From contig NZ_JAHOEA010000099.1 in NCBI RefSeq assembly GCF_019127135.1, positions 1-5,997 of the forward strand: DNA of 5,997 bases, read 5' to 3'. Within the stretch, counting starts at the first letter, position 1, and each line of letters opens with the position of its first letter. Made by a program: the position numbers and the translations under genes. Shown here piece after piece: positions 1-5,374 of the stretch. The stretch comes from Segatella copri. Its GTDB lineage: Bacteria > Bacteroidota > Bacteroidia > Bacteroidales > Bacteroidaceae. Below the pieces are notes generated by a model. It was not told the DNA's origin. It made no database searches and saw only the letters and a program-made list of their open reading frames with translations.

Positions 1-53
1 TCCATAATCGAAAAAATTCCCCAAAAAGGAGTGAGTTTCTCAGATTTTATTTG

Positions 54-61
54 TATCTTTG
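54..61 (+). promoter_or_regulatory. Candidate Bacteroidetes -7 box upstream of cfxA
   Basis: The octamer TATCTTTG matches the Bacteroidetes housekeeping -7 consensus TAnnTTTG exactly. No TTTG-like -33 box is visible at the usual 19-21 base distance, so the promoter is only partly supported. If used, transcription would begin near 67-69 and give cfxA an unusually long leader of about 138 bases containing the inverted repeats described separately. An alternative weaker promoter is TTTTTG at 146-151 followed after 19 bases by TAATGTTA at 171-178, which would give a leader of about 20 bases. Confidence 0.45.
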
Positions 62-133
62 CCATGTCATATTAGAGTTTTGCTTGTCTTCTTTTCGCAA
101 CACTAAGGTAAGTGAAAATTCTGACATGGCAAA
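58..133 (+). repeat. 12-bp perfect inverted repeat in cfxA leader
   Basis: TTTGCCATGTCA at 58-69 is the exact reverse complement of TGACATGGCAAA at 122-133, with 52 bases between the arms. The left arm overlaps the last four bases of the candidate -7 box, so only a transcript entering from upstream of the window's promoter would carry both arms. This may be a regulatory structure or the remnant of a mobile element end. The sequence does not decide between these. Confidence 0.6.
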
Positions 134-196
134 ATCCTGGGCAACTTTTTGTTGCTCAGGCACTTATAAATAATGTTAAACTATAGTGTTGCGGAA
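93..196 (+). repeat. Long-range inverted repeat closing on the cfxA start region
   Basis: CGCAACACTA at 96-105 is the perfect reverse complement of TAGTGTTGCG at 184-193. The pairing extends outward to 93 and 196 with one G:T pair, giving 13 paired positions. The right arm lies 9-22 bases upstream of the cfxA ATG at 206, so the stem would occupy the area where ribosomes load. The hairpin at 136-160 is nested inside it. It cannot form together with the 58-69/122-133 stem except as a pseudoknot, because the left arm lies inside that repeat and the right arm outside. Confidence 0.55.
136..160 (+). promoter_or_regulatory. Strong hairpin in cfxA leader, no U-tract
   Basis: CCTGGGCAAC (136-145) and GTTGCTCAGG (151-160) form a 10-bp stem with a single G:T pair and a five-T loop. 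It would be a very stable RNA hairpin. The downstream bases are CACTTATAAA rather than a T-run, so it does not look like an ordinary intrinsic terminator. It could be an attenuator, an mRNA-stabilising 5' hairpin, or a relic of a mobile element end. Confidence 0.6.
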
Positions 197-205
197 TTAA
201 AGAAC

Positions 206-1168
206 ATGAAAAAAAACAGAAAAAAGCAAATCGTAGTTTTGTGTATAGCTTTAGTTTGCATCTTCATCTTGGTGTTCTCATTGTCCCATAAATCAGCTAC
301 AAAAGGTAGCGCGAATCCTCCATTAACAGATGTTTTGACTGATAGCATTTCTCAGATTGTCTCGGCTTGTCCTGGTGAAATTGGTGTGGCGGTTATTATT
401 AATAACACAGATACGGTTAGTGTTAATAATAAAAGCATTTATCCTATGATGAGTGTATTTAAGGTTCATCAGGCATTAGCTCTTTGCAATGATTTTGACA
501 AAAAAGGCCTTTCCCTTGATACCTTGGTAAAGATAAATAGGGAAAAACTTGATCCAAAGACATGGAGCCCTATGATGAAAGATTATTCAGCACCAGTTAT
601 ATCGTTGACAGTAAGAGATCTGTTGCGCTATACTCTTTCCCAGAGCGACAATAATGCAAGCAATATCATGTTTAAGAATATGCTCAATACTGCACAAACA
701 GACAGTTTTATAGCGAAACTCATACCACATTCGAGTTTTCAGATAGCTTATACAGAAGAGGAAATGTCCGCTGACCATGACAAAGCTTACTCTAATTACA
801 CATCTCCTCTTGGTGCTGCAATGTTGATGAATCGTTTGTTTACAGAAAGTCTTATCAGTAATGAGAAACAAGATTTCATTAAGAATGCATTGAAAGAATG
901 TAAAACAGGTATAGATAGGATAGTAGCTCCACTTCTTGATAAAGAAGGGGTTGTAATAGCACATAAGACAGGTTCTGGTGATGTCAATGAAAATGGTATT
1001 CTTGCAGCTCAGAATGATGTAGCCTATATATGTCTGCCTAATAAGGTCTGCTATACCTTAGCTGTATTTGTTAAGGATTTCAAGGGAAATGAATCACAAG
1101 CGTCACAATTTGTTGCGCATATATCAGCGGTAGTATATTCTTTATTAATCAATACTGCGTTAAATTAA
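206..1168 (+). CDS. cfxA: CfxA-family class A beta-lactamase, divergent variant
   Basis: This 320-residue protein hydrolyses beta-lactams, including many cephalosporins in this family, by an active-site serine in the periplasm. An N-terminal basic stretch and hydrophobic helix (residues about 8-27) form a signal peptide or anchor. The active-site motif SVFK is at 83-86, SDN at 147-149, an omega-loop glutamate lies in TEEEM (183-187), and KTGSGD runs from 254, so all class A motifs are present. The residue after KTGSG is Asp, equivalent to Ambler 239, where the original CfxA as I recall it has Tyr. Against my memory of CfxA/CfxA2 I count about 40 substitutions (roughly 87% identity), spread along the protein. 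I chose the ATG at 206 because MKKNRKK matches the family N-terminus; an in-frame ATG at 173 would add 11 atypical residues. There is no clear terminator after the stop, so transcripts may run into the IS. Confidence 0.95.
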   Translation: MKKNRKKQIVVLCIALVCIFILVFSLSHKSATKGSANPPLTDVLTDSISQIVSACPGEIGVAVIINNTDTVSVNNKSIYPMMSVFKVHQALALCNDFDKKGLSLDTLVKINREKLDPKTWSPMMKDYSAPVISLTVRDLLRYTLSQSDNNASNIMFKNMLNTAQTDSFIAKLIPHSSFQIAYTEEEMSADHDKAYSNYTSPLGAAMLMNRLFTESLISNEKQDFIKNALKECKTGIDRIVAPLLDKEGVVIAHKTGSGDVNENGILAAQNDVAYICLPNKVCYTLAVFVKDFKGNESQASQFVAHISAVVYSLLINTALN

Positions 1169-1234
1169 TATTTAATCGTCTGTAAATCAATAACTTATAT
1201 TAAGAAGTGCTTATGAAAACTTAACTGTAAAAAG

Positions 1235-1265
1235 TTGGTCAAGTCGCTGATTTTCAGTAACTTTG
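1235..1265 (+). promoter_or_regulatory. Transposase promoter (-33 TTGG, -7 TAACTTTG)
   Basis: TAACTTTG at 1258-1265 is a full match to TAnnTTTG. A TTGG box at 1235-1238, close to the -33 TTTG, lies 19 bases upstream. Transcription would start around 1271-1273, leaving a leader of only about 18-20 bases before the transposase ATG. The -33 box lies within the IS left end, as expected for an element that carries its own promoter. Confidence 0.65.
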
Positions 1266-1311
1266 TAGATCACGACAAATACAATATTACATGAATACAG
1301 GACTTGACCAA
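1235..1311 (+). repeat. 11-bp inverted repeat spanning transposase promoter and first codons
   Basis: TTGGTCAAGTC at 1235-1245 is the perfect reverse complement of GACTTGACCAA at 1301-1311, with a 55-base loop. The left arm contains the -33 box and lies upstream of the expected transcription start. The right arm covers codons 4-7 of the transposase. Only RNA entering from outside the IS would contain both arms. Confidence 0.7.
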
Positions 1312-2513
1312 TATATGGATATCTTTAAAGATGCAGTTGAAGATTCAGCTGCAAAGATAACAAAAAGTTTCGAGAAAATACTCATCGAGGTGATAATTTT
1401 GTTCATGGTAATACCAAGAAAGATAAATTTCACCCAAATGGGGAGGTATGGCTTGCATGTTGAGCAAACCTATCGCAACGCATTCGGCTTGAAAAAGTCG
1501 AAGTGCATTGATTGGCTCAAACTTAATGTCTCACTTGCCAAGCGCTTCTTGGGTAAACAGGGAAGATGGGCTATTGCCATTGATCCCAGCTACATCAGTA
1601 AAGCTGGCAAGAAAACACCACATATCGGTCGTTTTTGGTCAGGATGTGCTCAGTCTGTTAAACATGGTCTCGAAATCATGGGTATTGGACTCATTGATAT
1701 TGATACCAAAGACTGCATGATGTTAAGAGCCCACCAGTCGCTAAATAATAAAGAACTGAGTCTTAGAAACAAGACTATGGTAGATTTCTATATCAGCGTC
1801 ATTAAGCGTTACCGCAAGGAACTTCTTAAACTCTCAACCCTCATAGTTGCAGATGCTTACTTCTCTACAAGTACATTTGTTAATGGGATAAAGAAAGAAG
1901 GTTTCTCTTTGATAAGCCGCTTTCGTGACAATGCTTGTCTCTTTTATGTCTATACTGGTCCACGTACAGGAAAACGTGATCGCCCCAAGACCAAGGATGG
2001 CAAGATTGATATGAAGAATCTTGACCTCACTCGAATGGAGAAGATGGAGATGAAAGATATAGAAGGAACAGCTTATACTTTGATTGCCTATTCCAAGGCA
2101 CTCAAGTGTAAAGTTAGACTTGTCATCTGGCAGATGCCGAATGGCAAGAAGAAACTATTCTTCTCTACAGACACCTCACTTTCGGGTGAAGAGGTACTTC
2201 TTTATTATAGAACCAGGTTTCAGATCGAATTTTGCTTTCGTGACGCCAAGGCTATACTGGTCTTATGGACTGCCAGGCTCGCGATAAGTGGAAACTCGAT
2301 TTTGCTTTCAATGCTTCGTTCACATCACTAAATGTTGCCAAGGTAACTATGAAGGAGATGGGAATGGAATATTCTATGTCTTCATTCAAGTCACTGATGA
2401 CCAACATTTATCTGGTGAGACGAATTTTTAAAGCATGCGGGTACATCCCGAACCGAACTTTAATTAGCAAGATTTTCAAAGATCTCTCGTGCTTACAGCG
2501 TATAGCTGCTTAG
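1291..2513 (+). pseudogene. IS4-family DDE transposase, frameshifted
   Basis: The intact protein would be a cut-and-paste transposase of about 407 residues. Before the break it has the first catalytic Asp in AIDPSY (D98), the second in VADAYF (D188), and the IS4 signature Y306-(2)-R309-(3)-E313-(6)-K320 in full. The frame then changes: reading on gives AILVLW and a stop at 2331. The next frame, from 2253, reads YTGLMDC and continues through QARDKWKLDFAF to a stop at 2513, restoring the expected C-terminus. Two bases (GC, 2251-2252) lie where a full codon is expected, which fits loss of one base. No slippery heptamer is visible there, so programmed frameshifting is unlikely. The truncated 346-residue product keeps DDE residues but lacks the C-terminal helical part. 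A sequencing error is also possible. Confidence 0.85.
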
Positions 2514-2646
2514 CACATTATTGAATTATTAACGAACTATTGTACAAAATCAAGTCCGTTTCATTGCAAAATACTGCATAAAAGACTATAATTCAACTGT
2601 TTCAAAGATCGAATTGCCCTTTTTTATTGGACAGTAGTGAAATCGA

Positions 2647-2681
2647 TTGACAAGACATGGAATCAGATTTAGCTATCTTTG
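2647..2681 (+). promoter_or_regulatory. Promoter for the small gene pair
   Basis: TATCTTTG at 2674-2681 is a perfect Bacteroidetes -7 box. An upstream TTGACA at 2647-2652 could serve as the -33 region, although the gap of about 23 bases after TTGA is longer than the usual 19-21. Transcription would start near 2688, almost at the in-frame ATG at 2690. The promoter lies just outside the right IS end, so the insertion left it intact. Confidence 0.5.
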
Positions 2682-2689
2682 CATCCCAA

Positions 2690-3100
2690 ATGCATAATAT
2701 AAAAGTACGCTACCACATTGTGGGAAAACAAGAAGAGTTGCAAGAGATATATGACCTCTATCAGACTTTCATACAGAAAGAACGCCCTGCTATGGAAGAA
2801 GACGAGGCCGATGATTGGGAAGGAAACATCATCTTAGCTCTTGGTGTGGACTATGGGACTTGCAATCTCTGTGGTAATATCAAGAAATGCGAACTTTCAG
2901 AAGGCTTTCTCTATATAGAAGCGGAAGAACTCGCATTGATTACTGACTTCCGCGTTCTTCTCAAAAATCGTTTCAAGGATTTGGAAATCTATTTCGCTAC
3001 AGAAGATCCAGAAAACGAAACATATGTGACTAATGATACAGATGGCAAGTATTTTCACGACCTGCCTGATGATCATTTCATAGCTCCATTAGATTATTGA
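2690..3100 (+). CDS. Acidic hypothetical protein, possible DUF1281-like fold
   Basis: No firm family is recognised. The protein is 136 residues from the ATG at 2690, or 147 from the in-frame ATG at 2657. I prefer 2690 because a perfect -7 box (2674-2681) lies inside the longer version, whose first 11 residues read like translated promoter. It opens with a beta-strand-like NIKVRYHIVG and a charged helix. Using 147-residue numbering, a cysteine cluster CNLC with a third Cys (C69, C72, C78) follows. The C-terminal part has alternating hydrophobic residues, then NDTDGKYF and an acidic tail. That part recalls Api92/DUF1281 ferredoxin-like proteins, where an aromatic, helix and strand order precedes a GKYF-like end; this is inference only. 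It has no signal peptide or transmembrane helix, so it is probably cytoplasmic. It is likely co-transcribed with the membrane peptide 3 bases downstream. Confidence 0.75.
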   Translation: MHNIKVRYHIVGKQEELQEIYDLYQTFIQKERPAMEEDEADDWEGNIILALGVDYGTCNLCGNIKKCELSEGFLYIEAEELALITDFRVLLKNRFKDLEIYFATEDPENETYVTNDTDGKYFHDLPDDHFIAPLDY

Positions 3101-3103
3101 CGT

Positions 3104-3307
3104 ATGGGACCAAAAACATTTCTAGCAGCTCTAATGTGCCTAATCATCGTAGCCCTCATGTGCTCACCCATTTTCCTCGTATGGCACGGTTTTACTATGG
3201 GTGGTTCAGTAATAGTCAGAATAGCATTTATCGTGATAGGGCTCATTCTATTGCGTTTATTCAAGCCAATTTCTAATCTTACTGGCAAGGACTACAAGAT
3301 ATTCTGA
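3104..3307 (+). CDS. Small two-helix membrane protein, unknown function
   Basis: This 67-residue protein starts 3 bases after the previous stop, so the two genes are almost certainly one transcript. It has a short N-terminus (MGPK), a hydrophobic helix at about residues 6-26, a short polar loop around HGFTMGG, a second helix at about 34-52, and a basic C-terminal tail (KPISNLTGKDYKIF) predicted to lie in the cytoplasm. No family is recognised. The pairing of a soluble acidic protein with a small membrane peptide could reflect a membrane-anchored complex, but nothing in the sequence names the function. Transcription ends at the hairpin 34 bases downstream. The opposite-strand open frame over the same bases is a shadow. 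Confidence 0.7.
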   Translation: MGPKTFLAALMCLIIVALMCSPIFLVWHGFTMGGSVIVRIAFIVIGLILLRLFKPISNLTGKDYKIF

Positions 3308-3340
3308 TAGTTTCGACTATAAAGGCTACAAATTTGATCG

Positions 3341-3381
3341 AAGGTGGTATCACTCTGTTTAGCGTGATACCACCTTCTTTT
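3341..3381. terminator. Bidirectional intrinsic terminator between convergent genes
   Basis: AAGGTGGTATCAC (3341-3353) and GTGATACCACCTT (3364-3376) form a perfect 13-bp stem with a 10-base loop, followed on the plus strand by TTCTTTTGTTT. It closes the small gene pair on the plus strand. It also overlaps the last codons and stop of the convergent integrase (stop at 3359-3361), for which it could serve as a terminator, though with a weaker T-rich tail (CGATCAAATTT). Confidence 0.85.
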
Positions 3382-4732
3382 GTTTGGCATTCATATCAGG
3401 AATGAAGCAGAAGCCAAGTTTGCTTACTACAGTCGCAAGGTTGTCTGGCAAGAATTCTGCATAAACTCGCTCTGTGACGCCTGTTGAAGCGTGACCTGAC
3501 AATCTGCTTATCTCACTGATTTCAGCTCCGTGTGCAAGCGCTAAAACTGCCCAAGTGTGTCTTGATACATGGAAAGTCAAGTCTTGATTCCATTTTAAAT
3601 CATGAGATATACAGCGAAGCGAAGTATTGATGGTATTATTCCAGGAATTTCTACGACGGTATATCGCCTCATGGTCATTTATATCGAAGTTCTCTGGCAA
3701 TAGATCAAAAACAAAGACTTTGTTTCTACCCTTCCATTTTTCAAGAATACGAATGAGTGGTTCACTCAAAGGTATGGTGTTTCGGTTTCTCGTCTTGACT
3801 TGTATTTTACTGATGAAATTCTTGTTGAAATCAATGTCTTTCCATCGGAGCGTCATCACATCAACCATTCGCATACCGCAAGCATGGAAGGCAAACAGCC
3901 ACATCTCCAAAAACTCTTTTCGTCGAGGTTGTTCGATGGTATTATAAACGGAAACTAACTCAGCAAGTCTCTCTTCAGTGAGATACTTGATATTCCTCTC
4001 TTCTTCATCAAGCCGGTCCTCTTCTTTCATATACAAGTCCTGGAGAGATGCATTAAGCTGATGAGAGATATAACCTAACTGACAAGCATATTCACACGCC
4101 TGAAGAATCGGACATAGAGTCTTGTTGACTGTTGTTGCTTTCTTTTTTGCCAAGAGTCGATACTTACGGAAGTCAAGCAATAAGTCTTCACTAATATCTG
4201 AGACATAAATGAATTCCTTATGCTCACCATGTGTACCTTTGTGTTCAAGCAACAGGTATTCCTCAAACTGATTGAGATATGAAATACCATTCTTGCAAGT
4301 ACTGAAACCTATCTTACCTTTCTCATAACGTTTTTCCATCAACTCTTTAGCAAACTCTATGAAGTCTTTTCCTTCATCAGGTCGCAAAGCATTGTCATTG
4401 TCTTCGAGAAAAGATCGAATCACATCACAAGTAATATGTTGATGCATTTCATAATACTTATGTATCTTCACATCTATGTCTTCGATACGCTTATGAAGAG
4501 CATGATTATAATACTTATAGTCAATATCAGTCGTGGCACGTATTTCACCAATACCGCAATAGCCTTTCTCATTCCATTCCTTTACTGACACACTTATACC
4601 AGTTGATTTACGAATAGAATCAGCATGCCAATTGTATTCTATATACAATGGATACTTTTTACCAGACTGCACCATCTTTGGTATACGCAGTCTCAATCGT
4701 CCTTTCGGATAAAGTCTTGAAATTCTTCCCAT
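3359..4732 (-). CDS. Tyrosine recombinase / integrase of a mobile element
   Basis: This 457-residue protein is a phage-integrase-type recombinase that would catalyse site-specific insertion and excision of an element through a 3'-phosphotyrosyl intermediate. The N-terminal 100 residues, rich in Lys/Arg and beta strands (RLRLRIPK, YPLYIEYNWHA), look like the arm-binding domain typical of Bacteroidetes integrases. Residues about 122-235 form the SAM-like core-binding domain, and 250-440 the catalytic domain. The catalytic set is complete: R288 (CGMRMVD), K313 (QVKTRNR), H388 and R391 (HVSRHTWA), H414 (LSGHAS) and Y424 (RVYAEF). The length is at the upper end for this class. The ATG at 4730-4732 has AAAAAGG about 10 bases upstream. 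No excisionase-like or relaxase gene is seen next to it. It could belong to a mobilizable transposon carrying cfxA, or to an unrelated neighbouring element. Confidence 0.92.
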   Translation of the reverse strand: MGRISRLYPKGRLRLRIPKMVQSGKKYPLYIEYNWHADSIRKSTGISVSVKEWNEKGYCGIGEIRATTDIDYKYYNHALHKRIEDIDVKIHKYYEMHQHITCDVIRSFLEDNDNALRPDEGKDFIEFAKELMEKRYEKGKIGFSTCKNGISYLNQFEEYLLLEHKGTHGEHKEFIYVSDISEDLLLDFRKYRLLAKKKATTVNKTLCPILQACEYACQLGYISHQLNASLQDLYMKEEDRLDEEERNIKYLTEERLAELVSVYNTIEQPRRKEFLEMWLFAFHACGMRMVDVMTLRWKDIDFNKNFISKIQVKTRNRNTIPLSEPLIRILEKWKGRNKVFVFDLLPENFDINDHEAIYRRRNSWNNTINTSLRCISHDLKWNQDLTFHVSRHTWAVLALAHGAEISEISRLSGHASTGVTERVYAEFLPDNLATVVSKLGFCFIPDMNAKQKKVVSR

Positions 4733-4770
4733 ATTAAAATACCTTTTTATTAATTATGGCACTATGTACG

Positions 4771-4778
4771 CGAAGATA
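4771..4778 (-). promoter_or_regulatory. Possible -7 box for integrase
   Basis: Read on the minus strand this is TATCTTCG, one base off the TAnnTTTG consensus, 38 bases upstream of the integrase ATG. No clear -33 TTTG is present at the usual distance. A weak or regulated promoter would be consistent with an integrase, but the support is slight. Confidence 0.3.
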
Positions 4779-4972
4779 GTAGAAAAGTTTATCATATCAC
4801 TCCTTTTTTATAAACTTCAGATGATTTTAGTATGAAGTAAGGAGAATAATAAGAGAAGAAAAGATGAAATTAACCGATCAGAAAAGAAAGAATTTCAGGA
4901 TATACCGATTATTGATCATTTAATTATGTAAAATAAGGCCATTAGAACGGTAAAATTGGCGATAAAAGACGG

Positions 4973-5016
4973 CAAAAAGCCATATAGGAATTTCATGAGA
5001 AATCACCTATATGGCT
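4973..5016 (-). terminator. Intrinsic terminator of DUF2795 gene
   Basis: AGCCATATAGG (4978-4988) and CCTATATGGCT (5006-5016) form an 11-bp perfect stem. An inner stem, ATTTC/GAAAT (4990-4994 and 4999-5003), caps it with a four-base loop. Read on the minus strand it is followed by a run of Ts (complement of 4974-4978), so it terminates the DUF2795 transcript about 45 bases after its stop. Confidence 0.85.
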
Positions 5017-5058
5017 CATTTCCATTATCTTATACTGATAATCGTAATCGATGAACGA

Positions 5059-5280
5059 TTAGTACTCGTCATCATTCCACAAGAAGTCATCCTTTGAAGG
5101 ATAATCAGGCCAGATGTCTTCGATGCTTTCGTAAACATCGCCTTCGTCTTCTATCTCCTGCAAATTCTCTAGAACTTCTAGAGGCGCACCAGAGCGAGTT
5201 GCGTAGTCAATCAACTCTTCTTTAGTTGCAGGCCATGGTGCATCTTCAAGCTTTGAAGCCAATTCAAGTGTCCAATACAT
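5059..5280 (-). CDS. DUF2795 domain protein (conserved in Bacteroidetes)
   Basis: This acidic 73-residue cytoplasmic protein matches the small DUF2795 family. The first half has the typical LEDAPWPATKEELIDYA segment (residues 11-27), a helix thought to form a small helical domain, followed by GAPLEVLENL. The C-terminal part is strongly acidic with IWPDYPSKDD and ends WNDDEY. The biochemical role of the family is not established. The gene is free-standing, with its own near-ideal promoter upstream (5316-5346) and an intrinsic terminator downstream, so it is probably expressed constitutively. Its broad conservation suggests this part of the window is host chromosome rather than the mobile element. 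The start is supported by family length and by the promoter lying 36 bases upstream. Confidence 0.92.
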   Translation of the reverse strand: MYWTLELASKLEDAPWPATKEELIDYATRSGAPLEVLENLQEIEDEGDVYESIEDIWPDYPSKDDFLWNDDEY

Positions 5281-5315
5281 AGCTCTATAATTTAACGTTT
5301 CTATTAATTTGGCTG

Positions 5316-5346
5316 CAAAAGTAATACTTTTATTTTAAACTCCAAA
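5316..5346 (-). promoter_or_regulatory. Consensus Bacteroidetes promoter for DUF2795 gene
   Basis: On the minus strand the -33 box is TTTG (complement of 5343-5346), the spacer is 19 bases (5324-5342), and the -7 box is TACTTTTG (complement of 5316-5323). This is a full match to the TTTG-N19-TAnnTTTG consensus. The expected start is near 5309, giving a leader of about 29 bases. Confidence 0.85.
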
Positions 5347-5347
5347 T

Positions 5348-5374
5348 ATTTATGGCACAAATTTGCGCATAAAT
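5348..5374. repeat. Palindromic hairpin abutting the -33 box
   Basis: ATTTATG (5348-5354) and CATAAAT (5368-5374) pair perfectly around a 13-base centre that itself contains the palindrome CAAATTTG (5358-5365). The right arm reaches the stop codon of the upstream methyltransferase-like gene; the left arm ends one base from the DUF2795 -33 box. It may be a weak terminator for the upstream gene (no good T-tract follows) or an operator. Confidence 0.5.

Larger units (their letters stand above)
1224..2635 (+). mobile_element. IS4-family insertion sequence, probably inactive
   Basis: The transposase frame (1291-2513) sits between two imperfect inverted ends. The left end begins ACTGT at 1224 and contains GGTCAAGTCG at 1237-1246. 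The right end, read on the minus strand from 2635, begins ACTGT and contains GGGCAATTCG. The right end has about three more bases between these blocks, so one end may carry an indel. On this basis the element is about 1.4 kb, normal for simple IS4 members. I could not find an exact target-site duplication: the left flank ends GAAAACTTA and the right flank starts AGTGAAATC. Family assignment is solid from the transposase; the exact ends are tentative. Confidence 0.65.
4733..5058. other. Gene-free stretch upstream of integrase, candidate element boundary
   Basis: These 326 bases hold no convincing gene. They contain the integrase upstream region, a 6-bp inverted repeat ACTTCA/TGAAGT (4814-4819 and 4833-4838), a 19-codon open frame with a purine-rich upstream region (4864-4923, probably chance), and the DUF2795 terminator at 4978-5016. 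Attachment sites of integrative elements commonly lie beside the integrase gene, so the element-chromosome junction is most plausibly here. No direct repeat partner could be identified inside the window. Confidence 0.4.

Noticed and set aside
173..205. Longer cfxA start at ATG 173
   Set aside because: It would add 11 residues (MLNYSVAELKN) before the family N-terminus MKKNRKK, and they are not signal-peptide-like. The codons also overlap the right arm of the leader inverted repeat.
587..987. Minus-strand open frames inside cfxA
   Set aside because: They are fully antisense to a gene with complete catalytic motifs, have Cys/Tyr-rich or low-information translations, and lack promoters.
2245..2265. 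Programmed ribosomal frameshift in the transposase
   Set aside because: No slippery heptamer is visible around 2248-2252, and IS4-family transposases are normally made from one frame.
1200..2650. Exact target-site duplication around the IS
   Set aside because: The flanks share only a loose TGAAA similarity; no aligned direct repeat abuts both candidate ends.
3094..3288. Minus-strand frame opposite the small membrane protein
   Set aside because: The plus-strand frame has clear membrane helices and operon spacing; the opposite frame is basic with no recognisable features.
4864..4923. 19-codon open frame (MKLTDQKRKNF...) upstream of the integrase
   Set aside because: It has a purine-rich upstream region but no promoter, and it is short enough to be chance. 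Kept only as a note in the intergenic entry.
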